Positions 48,759 to 58,716 of a stretch of DNA of 64,000 bases are shown here, in pieces; positions within the stretch are counted from its first letter, which is position 1, and each line of letters opens with the position of its first letter. A model generated the notes under the pieces. The model was given only the letters and a program-made list of their open reading frames with translations, was not told where the DNA came from and ran no database searches. The translations under genes and the position numbers were made by a program. Origin of the DNA: Nitratireductor sp. (GTDB lineage: Bacteria > Pseudomonadota > Alphaproteobacteria > Rhizobiales > Rhizobiaceae); the NCBI GenBank assembly GCA_017854535.1, contig JAFMHL010000008.1:1-64000 (forward strand), in the 5' to 3' direction.

Positions 48759-49346
48759 ATGGTTACAGCTAAAAAAACAACGCAACGTCAGGGTTTTAAA
48801 ACTGGTGAATTTGTCGTGTATCCGGCCCATGGCGTCGGTCAGGTTTCCTCCATCGAAGAGCAGGAAGTGGCAGGGCAAACCCTCGAGCTTTTTGTTATCA
48901 GCTTCCTTCAGGACAAATTGATCCTTCGCGTGCCGGTAGGCAAAGTCGTTTCTGCAGGTATGCGCAAATTGGCAGAGCCTGTTCTCGTTGAAAAATCTCT
49001 GAAAACCGTCCAAGGCAGAGCACGTGTTAAGCGCACGATGTGGAGCCGTCGCGCTCAGGAATATGAAGCAAAAATCAATTCTGGCGATCTTATCCAGATT
49101 GCTGAAGTGGTTCGAGACCTGTTTCGTTCAGAAAACCAGCCGGAGCAATCTTACAGCGAGCGTCAGCTTTATGAAGCCGCATTGGAGCGCATGGCCCGTG
49201 AAATTTCAGTTGTAAACAAAATCTCTAGCACAGAGGCCGTTGTTTTAATTGAGAAAAACTTGGCAAAAGGCCCTCGCCGTGGCCCAGCTCCACCTGAAGA
49301 AGCCGAAGCTGAGACAGAAGCTACGGGCGCTGAAAAAGCCGCCTGA
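48759..49346 (+). CDS. carD: CarD-family RNA polymerase-binding regulator
   Basis: The 195-residue protein has an N-terminal CarD/CdnL RNA-polymerase interaction domain (FKTGEFVVYPAHGVGQVSSI, then a Tudor-like beta fold to about residue 75) and a helical DNA-binding C-terminal part, ending in an Ala/Glu tail. CdnL/CarD proteins stabilise open complexes, notably at rRNA promoters. The gene has a strong terminator after it and is followed by rpoH, an arrangement conserved in Hyphomicrobiales. Confidence 0.93.
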   Translation: MVTAKKTTQRQGFKTGEFVVYPAHGVGQVSSIEEQEVAGQTLELFVISFLQDKLILRVPVGKVVSAGMRKLAEPVLVEKSLKTVQGRARVKRTMWSRRAQEYEAKINSGDLIQIAEVVRDLFRSENQPEQSYSERQLYEAALERMAREISVVNKISSTEAVVLIEKNLAKGPRRGPAPPEEAEAETEATGAEKAA

Positions 49347-49385
49347 TTTCGTTTCGTCAAAAAAAAATTCAAAAAAAGCGAAAAA

Positions 49386-49411
49386 GCCCGGAACTTTTCC
49401 GGGCTTTTTTT
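49386..49411 (+). terminator. Rho-independent terminator of carD
   Basis: Arms GCCCGGAA (49386-49393) and TTCCGGGC (49397-49404) with a three-base loop, then a run of seven T (49405-49411). Ideal Rho-independent structure, 40 bp after the carD stop, separating it from rpoH. Confidence 0.95.
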
Positions 49412-49499
49412 CGTTTACACTTATGGAGAATAATTATTGCGCGCATCATGAGTTGGGATAACCCACCAAAAGCCATGCGCGATATGGAGGGTAAGCAGC

Positions 49500-50372
49500 A
49501 TGAGTTATCAGGAATTTCCCAATCCCATGATCATCAAGGCAGCAACGAAAGCTCCTTATCTTGAACGCCAGGAAGAACTGGACTTGGCAATCCGCTGGGC
49601 AGAAAATCGCGACCAGGAAGCGCTTCACAAACTTACCCAAGCGCATATGCGTCTGGTGATTTCCCTAGCCTTCAAATTCAAACGCTACGGATTGCCAACC
49701 GCAGAATTGATTCAGGAGGGCCATATTGGTCTTTTGGAGGCTGCAGCACGGTTTGAACCGGAACGCGAAGTACGTTTCTCAACTTATGCAACTTGGTGGA
49801 TCAGGGCATCCATGCAGGACTTTATTCTTCGCAATTGGTCAATCGTGCGCGGCGGAACAAGTTCCAACCAAAAGTCTCTTTTCTTCAATTTAAGAAAGCT
49901 CCGCGCCGAGATCGCCCGTAATGGGACGATAATGAACTCGCAAGAGATCTTTACCCAGCTGGCGCAAACCCTGAAGGTTTCTGTTAAAGACGTTGCCAAT
50001 ATGGATGCACGCTTTTCAGGGCCTGATTATTCTTTGAATGCCCCAATCAGCGACGATGATGACGGTTCCAGTCAGCGGCAGGATTTACTTGTCAGTGAAG
50101 AAGCAACACCGGATCAAAATGTCACCATGATGGTTGACGGTGAACGCGAAAACCAGTGGCTTTATCAGGCCGTCGGCGTTCTTAATGATCGTGAAAGACG
50201 CATCATGGAAGCGCGCAGATTGTCCGAAGACGTTGCCACGCTCGAAACACTGGGCGAAGAACTGGGTATATCCAAGGAACGCGTTCGCCAAATCGAAGCA
50301 AAAGCGATGGAAAAACTAAAAACTGCGCTTTTGGAGATGAACCCAGAATTCGAGCACTATGCGAAACAATAA
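49500..50372 (+). CDS. rpoH: RNA polymerase sigma-32 factor (heat shock)
   Basis: The 290-residue protein has the sigma70-family region 2 (RFSTYATWWIRASMQDFIL), the RpoH box-like sequence SNQKSLFFNLRKLR and region 4 (LGEELGISKERVRQIEAKAM). RpoH turns on chaperone and protease genes, here possibly including clpB in this window (inference). A GGAGG at 49486-49490 precedes the ATG. It may be one of two RpoH copies, as is usual in rhizobia; only this one is in the window. Confidence 0.93.
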   Translation: MSYQEFPNPMIIKAATKAPYLERQEELDLAIRWAENRDQEALHKLTQAHMRLVISLAFKFKRYGLPTAELIQEGHIGLLEAAARFEPEREVRFSTYATWWIRASMQDFILRNWSIVRGGTSSNQKSLFFNLRKLRAEIARNGTIMNSQEIFTQLAQTLKVSVKDVANMDARFSGPDYSLNAPISDDDDGSSQRQDLLVSEEATPDQNVTMMVDGERENQWLYQAVGVLNDRERRIMEARRLSEDVATLETLGEELGISKERVRQIEAKAMEKLKTALLEMNPEFEHYAKQ

Positions 50373-50396
50373 CCCGAATAGGTGAAACACCCGACC

Positions 50397-51902
50397 CTAT
50401 CGATCGCTAACAATTTTCACCTTGGCGCCTGTCTGTGGTATCTGACCTGCTGACAGGCCATTTAGCACCTGAAACCGTCGCAAGGGATTGTCTGTTCCCT
50501 TCATTTTCGCTGAAAGCGTTGCAAGGCTATCGGTTGCCTGAACCGTAACAATTCTAATTTTCAGCGGCTGTAGAGATTGCTTTTCCGTCTCGCTCAAACG
50601 CCGGAACGTATTGGTCGTGGCATTGGAGGCCTGTTCAATGTCAGTCCTGTTGAGCGGACCTGCTGTAATGAAACGATATACCTGCCTGTCAAGCTGAATG
50701 ACCCGAATAACAAAACTCCAGTTTCCGCCCATGGCCCTTGCACTGGCAGATGGCAGGCCATTTAGATCGTCCGTCGTAATAGTGCTTTCATCAAGCCCTT
50801 TTACCCATCCACTCTTGAGATAGGTCACCAAGTCCTGACCCTTGGGCAACACAGCTGCATCAAAACGAGTAGCCAAATCATTCGGGCTTGTGACAACAAC
50901 TGCAGTTGCCTGATTCTCGATTTTTGAACCGGGCGTAGCGTTGAAAGTAATCCCCAGACCCAAATGGGAAAAGCTGTTATCGCGCACAAAACCTTCTTCC
51001 GCGCTATCCCCATATAGCATCCCATCAATGCCTTTAAAATAGCGCTCGCGGTCAGCTTCCAATGTTCCCGGCGCTCCAAAGAAACGCGCATGGCGTTTGG
51101 CAAGCTCTATGCGCTCGGGCGTAGCGGGATGACTGGACAAAAACGCAGTATCGCTGAATTTGGCATTTTGCGAGGCATTGAGACTTTTATAGGCCTGCAT
51201 GGTTTCCAGAAACCGTGCAGCCCCATGGGCGTCAAAACCCGCATTACCAAGCGTTCTGATACCAACTGCATCCGCCTGTAATTCCTGATCTTTCGAAAAG
51301 TCAGACAGCTTCATCTGATTGGCGGCCAAAGCGATGCGCCCGGCAATATTATCACTCAGAACTTCACTGACCACCTGTTCGCCAACATCCGTTGATGCCT
51401 GTTTTTGATTTCTCAAAATTGCATGGTTGGAGGCCACATGGGCCATTTCATGGGCAATAACCGCAGCCAATTCTGACTTATCATTTGCCAGCGCAAGCAA
51501 GCCGCGCGTCACATATAGATAGCCGCCCGGCAAGGCAAAAGCGTTTACCTTTGGTGTGTTCAAAATGGTAATTTTATAAACTTGCTGCTTGTCTTCTGAG
51601 ACCGCCACGAGCCTCCCGACAATAATCGCAACCAACGTTTCTGCAGCCTTATTGCGATATTCACCACCATATTTGGCAAGCACAACGGGATGCTCTTTTT
51701 CGCCAATCTTGCTTTGGCTATCATCGGCTTTGATAAAACTGGACGAATAGGATTTTGGTGCAACATCATCAATCGAATTGGATAAGCTGCAACCTTGTAC
51801 CAAGCCAAGCACAAGCAGGCCGGACAAACCCCTGCCTGACCGCGACAACGCGGCCTTGCTGAAATAGCGAAACAATGGATTATCCAACAGTTTCAATTGC
51901 AC
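50397..51902 (-). CDS. M48 family zinc metalloprotease, probable lipoprotein (BepA-like)
   Basis: The 501-residue protein has a putative lipobox VQGC (Cys38; the Q is unusual), then an M48 domain with HEMAH at 151-155 (VIAHEMAHVASNH) and a downstream Glu in KDQELQADAVG. The C-terminal 60 residues resemble a degenerate LysM (VTVQATDSLATLSAKMKG). BepA-type enzymes check outer-membrane proteins. The start is GTG 51900-51902 with only a poorly spaced GGGG; a TTG two codons in is possible. It is convergent with rpoH. Confidence 0.87.
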   Translation of the reverse strand: MQLKLLDNPLFRYFSKAALSRSGRGLSGLLVLGLVQGCSLSNSIDDVAPKSYSSSFIKADDSQSKIGEKEHPVVLAKYGGEYRNKAAETLVAIIVGRLVAVSEDKQQVYKITILNTPKVNAFALPGGYLYVTRGLLALANDKSELAAVIAHEMAHVASNHAILRNQKQASTDVGEQVVSEVLSDNIAGRIALAANQMKLSDFSKDQELQADAVGIRTLGNAGFDAHGAARFLETMQAYKSLNASQNAKFSDTAFLSSHPATPERIELAKRHARFFGAPGTLEADRERYFKGIDGMLYGDSAEEGFVRDNSFSHLGLGITFNATPGSKIENQATAVVVTSPNDLATRFDAAVLPKGQDLVTYLKSGWVKGLDESTITTDDLNGLPSASARAMGGNWSFVIRVIQLDRQVYRFITAGPLNRTDIEQASNATTNTFRRLSETEKQSLQPLKIRIVTVQATDSLATLSAKMKGTDNPLRRFQVLNGLSAGQIPQTGAKVKIVSDR

Positions 51903-51915
51903 CCCAATTTAAAGC

Positions 51916-51939
51916 GCTGGGTTCAACTTCGAACCCAGC
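51916..51939 (-). terminator. Hairpin after ugd, likely terminator
   Basis: Perfect nine-base arms GCTGGGTTC (51916-51924) and GAACCCAGC (51931-51939) with a six-base loop, between the ugd stop (52006) and the M48 gene on the minus strand. Only a short T-run follows, so efficiency is uncertain. Confidence 0.6.
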
Positions 51940-52005
51940 ATAACTTCAATTTAACATAATAAACATTATGGCACAAAAAAGTGCTTCTTGTCGGCGCTGA
52001 AAAAA

Positions 52006-53310
52006 CTATGGCCGCCCGATTGAAGAATACTTCAACTTGCTACCCGCCAATTCATCCTTGGGATAAATATTTCGAAGATCGACAAAGACCTGATCTGAAA
52101 GCAATTTCTCGGTCCGCTTGATATCCAAAGCGCGAAACTCGTCCCACTCGGTAACCACAACAGCTGCATTAGCGCCCGTCATGCAATCATAAGCATCTGT
52201 GCAATAGGTAACTTTTTTCAAGAATCGGCGCGCCTCCTCCATGCCCTCTGGATCATAAGCCCTTATGCTCGCCCCCAGTTTTTGCAACTCAGGAATAATG
52301 ACCAGACTTGGCGATTCGCGCATGTCATCGGTGTTCGGTTTGAACGTTAAGCCCAAAATCGCGATGGTCTTGCCTTTGACCGAGCCACCGCAAGCGGCCA
52401 CAATTCTTTGCGCCATGGATTTCTTGCGCTTATTGTTCGAGCGCACCACCGTATCAACAATGGTAACCGGAGTGCCATAATCCTTTGCTGTCTTGGACAA
52501 GGCTAAAGTATCTTTTGGAAAACACGACCCACCATAACCAGGTCCTGCATGAAGAAACTTCGCGCCAATTCTCTTATCAAGGCCTATGCCTTTTGCCACC
52601 TGTTGAACATCAGCCCCAACAGCATCGCACAAATCAGAGATTTCGTTGATGAAACCGATCTTCACCGCAAGAAAAGCATTGGCAGCATATTTGATCAACT
52701 CGGCTGTGCGCCGCTCAGTCACAATGATTGGCGTCTCGTTGAGATATAACGGGCGATATAACATTTTGAGAGTGTTTGCCGCCCGCTCGCTTTCTGCGCC
52801 CACAACAATACGATCAGGACGTTTAAAGTCGCTGATAGCAGCGCCCTCGCGAAGAAATTCAGGATTGGAAGCCACATCAAAATCAGCCTTGGGCGCGATT
52901 TTGCGAATGATCGTTTCAACTTCATCACCCGTCCCAACAGGTACCGTCGACTTGGTCACAATGACCGTATAATTCTTAAGCAAAGGCGCAAGCTCTTCTG
53001 CAACGGCATAAACATATTGCAAATCCGCATGACCGCTTCCGCGCCGCGTGGGCGTGCCAACCGCGATGAACACAACATCCGCATTGCTGACGGCTTCTTT
53101 GGTTTCCGTTGAAAACACCAGACGCCCTGCCTCGGCATTTTTCTCAACCAATTCATCAAGGCCAGGCTCGAATATCGGGATGATGCCGTGGTTTAGCGCA
53201 TCAATTTTTTCTGCGTTATTGTCTATGCAAATCACATCGTGACCAAAGTCAGCAAAACAGGCTCCAGAGACCAGGCCCACATAACCTGTACCAATCATCA
53301 CAACACGCAT
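52006..53310 (-). CDS. UDP-glucose 6-dehydrogenase
   Basis: The 434-residue enzyme starts with the NAD-binding MRVVMIGTGYVGLVSGACFA and has the catalytic Cys263 in GPGYGGSCFPKD. It oxidises UDP-glucose to UDP-glucuronate, used for exopolysaccharides and glycolipids. The symbol ugd (also rkpK) fits homologues. The ATG 53308-53310 has GGAG at the right distance; a longer frame starts at a TTG and is rejected. No other sugar gene is beside it. A hairpin terminator follows. Confidence 0.95.
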   Translation of the reverse strand: MRVVMIGTGYVGLVSGACFADFGHDVICIDNNAEKIDALNHGIIPIFEPGLDELVEKNAEAGRLVFSTETKEAVSNADVVFIAVGTPTRRGSGHADLQYVYAVAEELAPLLKNYTVIVTKSTVPVGTGDEVETIIRKIAPKADFDVASNPEFLREGAAISDFKRPDRIVVGAESERAANTLKMLYRPLYLNETPIIVTERRTAELIKYAANAFLAVKIGFINEISDLCDAVGADVQQVAKGIGLDKRIGAKFLHAGPGYGGSCFPKDTLALSKTAKDYGTPVTIVDTVVRSNNKRKKSMAQRIVAACGGSVKGKTIAILGLTFKPNTDDMRESPSLVIIPELQKLGASIRAYDPEGMEEARRFLKKVTYCTDAYDCMTGANAAVVVTEWDEFRALDIKRTEKLLSDQVFVDLRNIYPKDELAGSKLKYSSIGRP

Positions 53311-53677
53311 TATAGACTCCAAAAAATTGATTTGCCCGCCCCAAAGGCATCCGCCGAAAAACCGACGATTAAGATCAATTGCCTAAAGAAATCAGATCCA
53401 TTTCGCAAGCCGCAATAAATTGGGGCTGCGGACACTCCAAAATTACAGGAGCAGCTTTTGAAACATAGCGTGTAGTAGCAAAGGTCATTAAGACGAAGCG
53501 CCATGGTCCCAAAAGGCCAGTAATTTTCGAAAATGTTCATTTAGTCGTCTAACGCTATGGTTCGGCGTTCGCGAACAGGCTTTGCATTCGTTTTTGACTA
53601 TCACTCGAATGTGTAGTGCGATTGATAGATCAGCATTCTATAAATTTCGCAGATCAATTTACTATAGGCCATTCTCC
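53311..53677. other. Intergenic region between ugd and the YHS gene
   Basis: About 370 bp without a supported gene. It holds the divergent starts of ugd and the YHS protein. No clear promoter pair, repeat or RNA structure was recognised. Confidence 0.4.
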
Positions 53678-54130
53678 ATGTTTCTACGCCGTTTCATCCT
53701 TGGTATTGCATCAAGCCTACTTCTTACAAATTCTGCCCTTGCTCTGGATCCAATAAATTCAACTGGACCTAATCATTTGGCAATTAGGGGAGCTGATACA
53801 ACCGCATATTTTCGTTCGGGTAGCCCTATTGAGGGAACCAATGACCACGTCGTCAGATGGAAAGGTGCAGAATGGCGTTTTATTTCCGCATCAGAAGCCG
53901 CACTCTTCAAAGCAAATCCAACCGCCTATGCCCCGCAATTTGGTGCCTACTGCACAGGAGGACTTTCTCAGCAGCATGTTGTAGAAGGAAAGCCGCAATA
54001 CTGGCGGATACATAGTGGCAAGTTATACCTGTTTCACACAAGTGCGGGCGCACAACGCTTTAGCAAGGACCCAATTGGCACTATTCGCAAGGCGCAAGCC
54101 TATTGGGACACTCTTGGAGTGAAGGAATAA
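53678..54130 (+). CDS. Exported YHS domain protein
   Basis: The 150-residue protein has a signal peptide (MFLRRFILGIASSLLLTNSALA, about 22 residues) and a YHS-type domain with TTAYFRSGSPIEG, WKGAEWRFISASEAALFKANP and PQFGAYCTGGLSQ. Many YHS domains bind metal; here the single Cys in GAYCTGG is the only candidate of that kind. Function unknown. The ATG at 53678 replaces a longer frame that lacks a signal peptide. It is followed by a tRNA gene. Confidence 0.82.
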   Translation: MFLRRFILGIASSLLLTNSALALDPINSTGPNHLAIRGADTTAYFRSGSPIEGTNDHVVRWKGAEWRFISASEAALFKANPTAYAPQFGAYCTGGLSQQHVVEGKPQYWRIHSGKLYLFHTSAGAQRFSKDPIGTIRKAQAYWDTLGVKE

Positions 54131-54269
54131 CCACCTTTTAGATGGTCCAATTGAAAAGCGCTGAGCGTGACTGATGCGTCTGCGTTATGAAAATACCCAC
54201 CAAAACAATTATGATCGCTTCTGCATTTGAAAATCTTCAAAGCTCTGTTAAACGAACCTCACAAAACAA

Positions 54270-54346
54270 GGTCCCGTAGCTCATCAGGATAGAGCGCAAG
54301 ATTCCTAATCTTGAGGTAGTTGGTTCGAGTCCAACCGGGATCACCA
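54270..54346 (+). tRNA. tRNA-Arg, anticodon CCT
   Basis: A 77-nt cloverleaf: acceptor GGTCCCG (54270-54276) pairs with CGGGATC (54336-54342) with one G-T; the anticodon stem CAAGA/TCTTG closes the loop TTCCTAA, giving anticodon CCT (reads AGG); the T-loop is GGTTCGAGTCC. CCA is encoded (54344-54346). No integrase gene or direct repeat of the 3' end was found next to it. Confidence 0.96.
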
Positions 54347-54358
54347 AGTATTTGCCTA

Positions 54359-54826
54359 CTACTTTATAGCAAAAACCGCTTCAACTTCTACACAGGCATT
54401 GATCGGCAATGCGGCAACACCAACGGCGGCCCGTGCATGAGCGCCTTTGTCTCCAAGGGCTTCGCCCATAAAATCTGATGCGCCATTGATGACTTTTGGA
54501 TGATCGGTAAAATCTGGCGTGGAAGCAACAAAACCCCCAAGGCGAACGCAGCGAACGATACGATCAAGATCACCATCACAGGCGACTTTAACTTGAGATA
54601 AAATATTGATGGCACATTGGCGCGCTGCCAAAGCCGCGTCTTCGATGAAGACATCGCGACCCAAAAGACCCGAATGGGTTAGCTGCCCCGCTTTTAACGG
54701 CAATTGGCCTGAAACAAACACCAGATCACCGTGGCGCATAAAACCAACATAGCTGGCCAGCGGTTTAGGCGGCTCTGACAGTTCAACGCCCATTTCAGCC
54801 AGTTTTTTCTCGATTTGTCCGCTCAA
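54359..54826 (-). CDS. RidA family protein (first copy)
   Basis: The 155-residue protein has the RidA/YjgF fold with LVFVSGQLPLKAGQL, ARQCAINILSQVK and the C-terminal GVAALPINACVEVEAVF. RidA hydrolyses reactive enamine/imine intermediates from PLP enzymes. This copy is a little longer than E. coli RidA. The start is TTG 54824-54826, supported by AAGGAG seven bases before it. It is antisense to, and just after, the tRNA. It lies upstream of the soe operon in the opposite direction. Confidence 0.88.
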   Translation of the reverse strand: MSGQIEKKLAEMGVELSEPPKPLASYVGFMRHGDLVFVSGQLPLKAGQLTHSGLLGRDVFIEDAALAARQCAINILSQVKVACDGDLDRIVRCVRLGGFVASTPDFTDHPKVINGASDFMGEALGDKGAHARAAVGVAALPINACVEVEAVFAIK

Positions 54827-55095
54827 AACTTGTCTCCTTGGTTAGATTTTTTGGGAAATTTGCCAAAAACATACATGTCAGTCTCTATAGATGACTCTAT
54901 AGCTGAAAAATTTCTGTTTCCAAATTCAAATCCGTAGAGCCAAAAGTTTCCATTTTCATCGAATTGGCCCTAACAACCTTTACGGTGTGGCGCTGCCCCG
55001 ATAGCCTAGTTCCAGAGTATTAAAGTGCTATCATCAAATGTGTCGTGCTTGCGCTTTTCGACAAAGGCAGAAAAAGCACTTTTTGGGAGTTGAAA

Positions 55096-57960
55096 ATGGC
55101 TGTGCCAGCAATTGAGGCCGAGAAATCCCCTCATGTCTCAGACGAAATCCGCAAGACTACCTGCTATATGTGCGCATGCCGTTGCGGTATCAATGTACAT
55201 TTACGCAAAGGCGAAAACGGCCAACCAAAAATCCGGTATATTGAAGGCAATCGCGACCACCCGATCAACAAAGGCGTTTTATGCGCCAAGGGTTCAGCTG
55301 GAATCATGCAGCATTACTCCCCTGCCCGTTTGAGCAAGCCGCTCAAAAGAGTGGGCGAGCGCGGGGAAGGCAAATTCGAGGAAATCGAATGGGATGAAGC
55401 CTTGGCAATTGCCGGAAAATGGCTTGGCGATGTTCGTGCGAGCGATCCTAAAAAATTGGCCTTCTTTACAGGGCGTGATCAAAGCCAGTCTTTTACCGGA
55501 TGGTGGGCGCAGCAATTTGGAACGCCAAATTTTGCAGCCCATGGCGGTTTTTGCTCCGTCAACATGGCTGCAGGCGGCATTTATACATTTGGCGGAGCCT
55601 TTTGGGAATTTGGCGCGCCTGACTGGGAAAAATCGGAATTCTTCATGATTTTTGGCGTTGCGGAAGACCATGATTCCAATCCCATTAAAATGGGCCTTTC
55701 ACGTATGAAAGCCCGCGGCAAGAAAATTGTCGGCGTCAATCCTGTGCGCACTGGCTACAACGCGATTGCCGATGAATGGGTAGCTATTACCCCTGGAACC
55801 GATGGTTTGTTTGTTCTCGCCATTGTCCATGAATTGCTGAAGGCTGGTAAGATCGATCTCGATTATCTGATCCGTTATACCAATGCTCCCTGGCTTGTGA
55901 TCGACGACCCTGATGCGGATGATCATGGCCTGTTTGCCCGCGATAAAGATGGCAATGCTTTGGTGCTGGACCGCAAAACAGGCAAGGCAGTTGCATACAA
56001 CAAAAAAGGTGTGAAATCGCATCTGAAAGGCGAAGTAAAACTTGGCCGTCTTGGTCGCGGTAAGCGCAGGGCAGTGCCGTCCTTCGAACTTCTTGCCCGC
56101 AAATATCTTTCTGAAGAATATGCGCCGGAAAATGTTTCCGAGACTACTGGCATTCCCGTAAACCAGATCAAGCGCCTAGCCGCCGAGATCGCCGAGGCAG
56201 CCTTCGAAAAAGAAGTTGTTGTCCATCAGCCTTGGACCGATATGAAGGGTGAAAAGCACGACAAGATGATCGGCCGTCCCGTTGCTTTTCATGCCATGCG
56301 CGGTATCTCGGCCCATTCGAATGGCTTCCAAACGTGCCGTTCCATTCACCTGTTGCAAATCCTGCTTGGGTCAATCGATAGCCCAGGCGGCTTCCGCTTC
56401 AAACCGCCATACCCGCGTCCCATCGCAGGTCAGCCGAAACCCCATGGCGGCAATAAACCGAACGAGCCGCTCTCAGGACCCCATCTTGGCTTTCTGCGCT
56501 CGCCGCAGGAAATGCTGATCAACGAAGACGGCTCACCGCAGCGTATTGACAAGGCGTTTTCATGGGAAGCCCCAATGTCTTCTCATGGCCTGATGCATAT
56601 GGTGATTTCAAACGCCCATGCACGCGATCCTTACGGCATCGATGTGCTGTTCATGTATATGGCGAATATGTCCTGGAACTCGTCGATGAATTCTGTCGGC
56701 GTGATGAAAATGCTGACAGACAAAGACGAGGATGGTGAGTATATCATTCCAAAGATCATCTATTCAGATGCCTACTCTTCCGAAATGGTGGCCTTTGCCG
56801 ATCTGATTTTGCCGGACACCACCTATCTGGAACGCCATGACGCAATCTCAATGTTGGATCGCCCGATCAGTGAACCAGAAGCCATGTGCGATGCCATTCG
56901 CTGGCCTGTCATTGAACCGGACCGGGATGTGCGCGGATTCCAGACAACCCTCATTAATCTCGGTAGCCTGCTAAAATTGCCCGGCATGACCAATGAGGAT
57001 GGAACTGCAAAATACAAAGATTACGCCGATTACATTACCAATCACCAACGCAAGCCGGGCATTGGCCCGCTGGCAGGATGGCGCGGCAAGGACGGTTCGA
57101 AGACCGGACGCGGCGAACCCAATCCAGATCAAATTCAACGTTATATCGAAAACGGTGGTTTCTCAGAAACCCATGTTCCAAAAGAAGCGCTCTATTTCAA
57201 ACATGCCAATATGGCTTGGCAAAATTGGGCCGTTGAAATGGGTCTTCAGGACGCGCCTGTAGAAAATGTCTTCCAGTTATATCTCGAGCCTTTGCGCCAG
57301 TTTCAACTTTGCGCTGAAGGCAAGGCAAAGCCCGAGCCGCCCGAGAGCCACAAGCAGCGCATTCTGCAATGCTTTGATCCTTTGCCATCTTGGTATGAAC
57401 CTTTTGAAGGTACAGCGATTGATACCAAAGAGTTCCCCTATCATGCCCTAACCCAGCGCCCTGCGGCCATGTACCATTCATGGGGATCACAAAATGCATG
57501 GCTCCGCCAAATTCATGGTTCTAATCCTATGTATATTCCATCTGAGATTTGCGATGAGGCAGGTCTTGAAGATGGCGACTGGGCCTGGATCATTTCCCAC
57601 CATGGCAGGATCAAAGTGCCCGTGGCACGCATGGGCGCGGTTAACAACAAAACCATGTGGACCTGGAATGCCATCGGCAAACGCAAGGGCGCTTGGTCTT
57701 TGTCACCTGGCGCGCCAGAATCAACCAAGGGCTTTTTGCTAAACCACATCATCAACGAACTGCTGCCGCCAAAAGGCGATGGGTTGCGATGGTCAAACTC
57801 TGATCCAATCACAGGTCAAGCCGCATGGTTTGATCTTCGGGTTCGCGTTGAAAAAGCTGAAGCTGACGAAGAGCTAAGCCTGCCGCAATATGACGAACAG
57901 AAAAATCCGGTGGACCGGAAAACCGAGACCCTTTCCTACGGAAAGGAGTGGACAAAATGA
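55096..57960 (+). CDS. soeA: Molybdopterin oxidoreductase large subunit, putative sulfite dehydrogenase SoeA
   Basis: The 954-residue protein has an N-terminal 4Fe-4S site (Cys23, 26, 30 and 63, in TTCYMCACRCG and GVLCAKG) and the full DMSO-reductase-family fold. Cys153 in HGGFCSVNM is a likely molybdenum ligand. No Tat signal is present, so it is cytoplasmic. Order and subunit types (large Mo protein, Fe-S protein, DmsC/NrfD-like anchor) match SoeABC, which oxidises sulfite to sulfate and passes electrons to quinone; other substrates in the family (for example polysulfide or thiosulfate) cannot be excluded. The ATG follows GGGAG. It overlaps soeB by ATGA. Confidence 0.75.
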   Translation: MAVPAIEAEKSPHVSDEIRKTTCYMCACRCGINVHLRKGENGQPKIRYIEGNRDHPINKGVLCAKGSAGIMQHYSPARLSKPLKRVGERGEGKFEEIEWDEALAIAGKWLGDVRASDPKKLAFFTGRDQSQSFTGWWAQQFGTPNFAAHGGFCSVNMAAGGIYTFGGAFWEFGAPDWEKSEFFMIFGVAEDHDSNPIKMGLSRMKARGKKIVGVNPVRTGYNAIADEWVAITPGTDGLFVLAIVHELLKAGKIDLDYLIRYTNAPWLVIDDPDADDHGLFARDKDGNALVLDRKTGKAVAYNKKGVKSHLKGEVKLGRLGRGKRRAVPSFELLARKYLSEEYAPENVSETTGIPVNQIKRLAAEIAEAAFEKEVVVHQPWTDMKGEKHDKMIGRPVAFHAMRGISAHSNGFQTCRSIHLLQILLGSIDSPGGFRFKPPYPRPIAGQPKPHGGNKPNEPLSGPHLGFLRSPQEMLINEDGSPQRIDKAFSWEAPMSSHGLMHMVISNAHARDPYGIDVLFMYMANMSWNSSMNSVGVMKMLTDKDEDGEYIIPKIIYSDAYSSEMVAFADLILPDTTYLERHDAISMLDRPISEPEAMCDAIRWPVIEPDRDVRGFQTTLINLGSLLKLPGMTNEDGTAKYKDYADYITNHQRKPGIGPLAGWRGKDGSKTGRGEPNPDQIQRYIENGGFSETHVPKEALYFKHANMAWQNWAVEMGLQDAPVENVFQLYLEPLRQFQLCAEGKAKPEPPESHKQRILQCFDPLPSWYEPFEGTAIDTKEFPYHALTQRPAAMYHSWGSQNAWLRQIHGSNPMYIPSEICDEAGLEDGDWAWIISHHGRIKVPVARMGAVNNKTMWTWNAIGKRKGAWSLSPGAPESTKGFLLNHIINELLPPKGDGLRWSNSDPITGQAAWFDLRVRVEKAEADEELSLPQYDEQKNPVDRKTETLSYGKEWTK

Positions 57961-58712
57961 CCCTATTACCTGAGACCACCCAAAAGAAACTCGGCCTAGT
58001 TATCGACCTTGATGTTTGTGTCGGTTGTCATGCCTGCGTCGTAAACTGCAAGGAGTGGAACACGGGAGGTTATGGTGCGCCTTTGAGCGATGTGGAGCCC
58101 TATGGCGATAATCCTTCCGGCGCTTGGTTAAACCGTATTCACACATTTGAGATTACACCTGCCGATGCGCCCGCTCAGATCGTGCACTTCCCAAAGTCGT
58201 GTTTGCATTGCGAAGACGCTCCCTGCGTTACCGTTTGCCCAACTGGTGCAAGCTATAAACGCAGCGAAGACGGCATTGTCCTGGTGGAAGAAGATAAATG
58301 CATTGGTTGTGGCTTATGTGCTTGGGCTTGCCCCTACGGCGCGCGGGAAATGGACCCTGTTGAAAATGTCATGAAAAAATGCACCCTTTGTGTCGACCGC
58401 ATTTACAATGACAACCTCCTTGAAATCGATCGCACGCCTGCATGTGTAAAAACATGCCCCGCAAATGCTCGCCATTTTGGTGACTTTGCTGATCCAAATT
58501 CTGCAGTATCAATCATGACCCTTGAACGGGGCGGCTATGACTTGATGCCCGAAATGGACACCAAACCCGTCAATAAATATTTGCCGCCTCGTCCAAAGGC
58601 AAACCCTGCCACTGCTGCTAGCGAAAGCAAACAACTTGCCCCTGCTTTCGCACCCAAAGCTGGCGAAGGTTTGTTGGGTTGGATTGACCGCGCCCTTGAG
58701 AAATTAGGATAA
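57957..58712 (+). CDS. soeB: Four-cluster iron-sulfur subunit, putative SoeB
   Basis: The 251-residue protein has ferredoxin-type motifs for four 4Fe-4S clusters: CVGCHACVVNC (21-31), CLHCEDAPCVTVCPTG, CIGCGLCAWACPYG and CTLCVDRI with CVKTCPANA. It transfers electrons from the Mo subunit to the membrane anchor. Residues after about 205 are Pro/Ala-rich. The start overlaps the soeA stop (ATGA) with AAGGAG before it. Confidence 0.85.
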   Translation: MTLLPETTQKKLGLVIDLDVCVGCHACVVNCKEWNTGGYGAPLSDVEPYGDNPSGAWLNRIHTFEITPADAPAQIVHFPKSCLHCEDAPCVTVCPTGASYKRSEDGIVLVEEDKCIGCGLCAWACPYGAREMDPVENVMKKCTLCVDRIYNDNLLEIDRTPACVKTCPANARHFGDFADPNSAVSIMTLERGGYDLMPEMDTKPVNKYLPPRPKANPATAASESKQLAPAFAPKAGEGLLGWIDRALEKLG

Positions 58713-58716
58713 GACC

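Noticed and set aside
48597-49013. Minus-strand ORF across the carD start
   Set aside because: It runs antisense through the conserved CarD domain and has no recognisable protein features.
54270-54346. tRNA-Arg as an integration site
   Set aside because: No integrase gene or 3' direct repeat of the tRNA was found in the next few kilobases.
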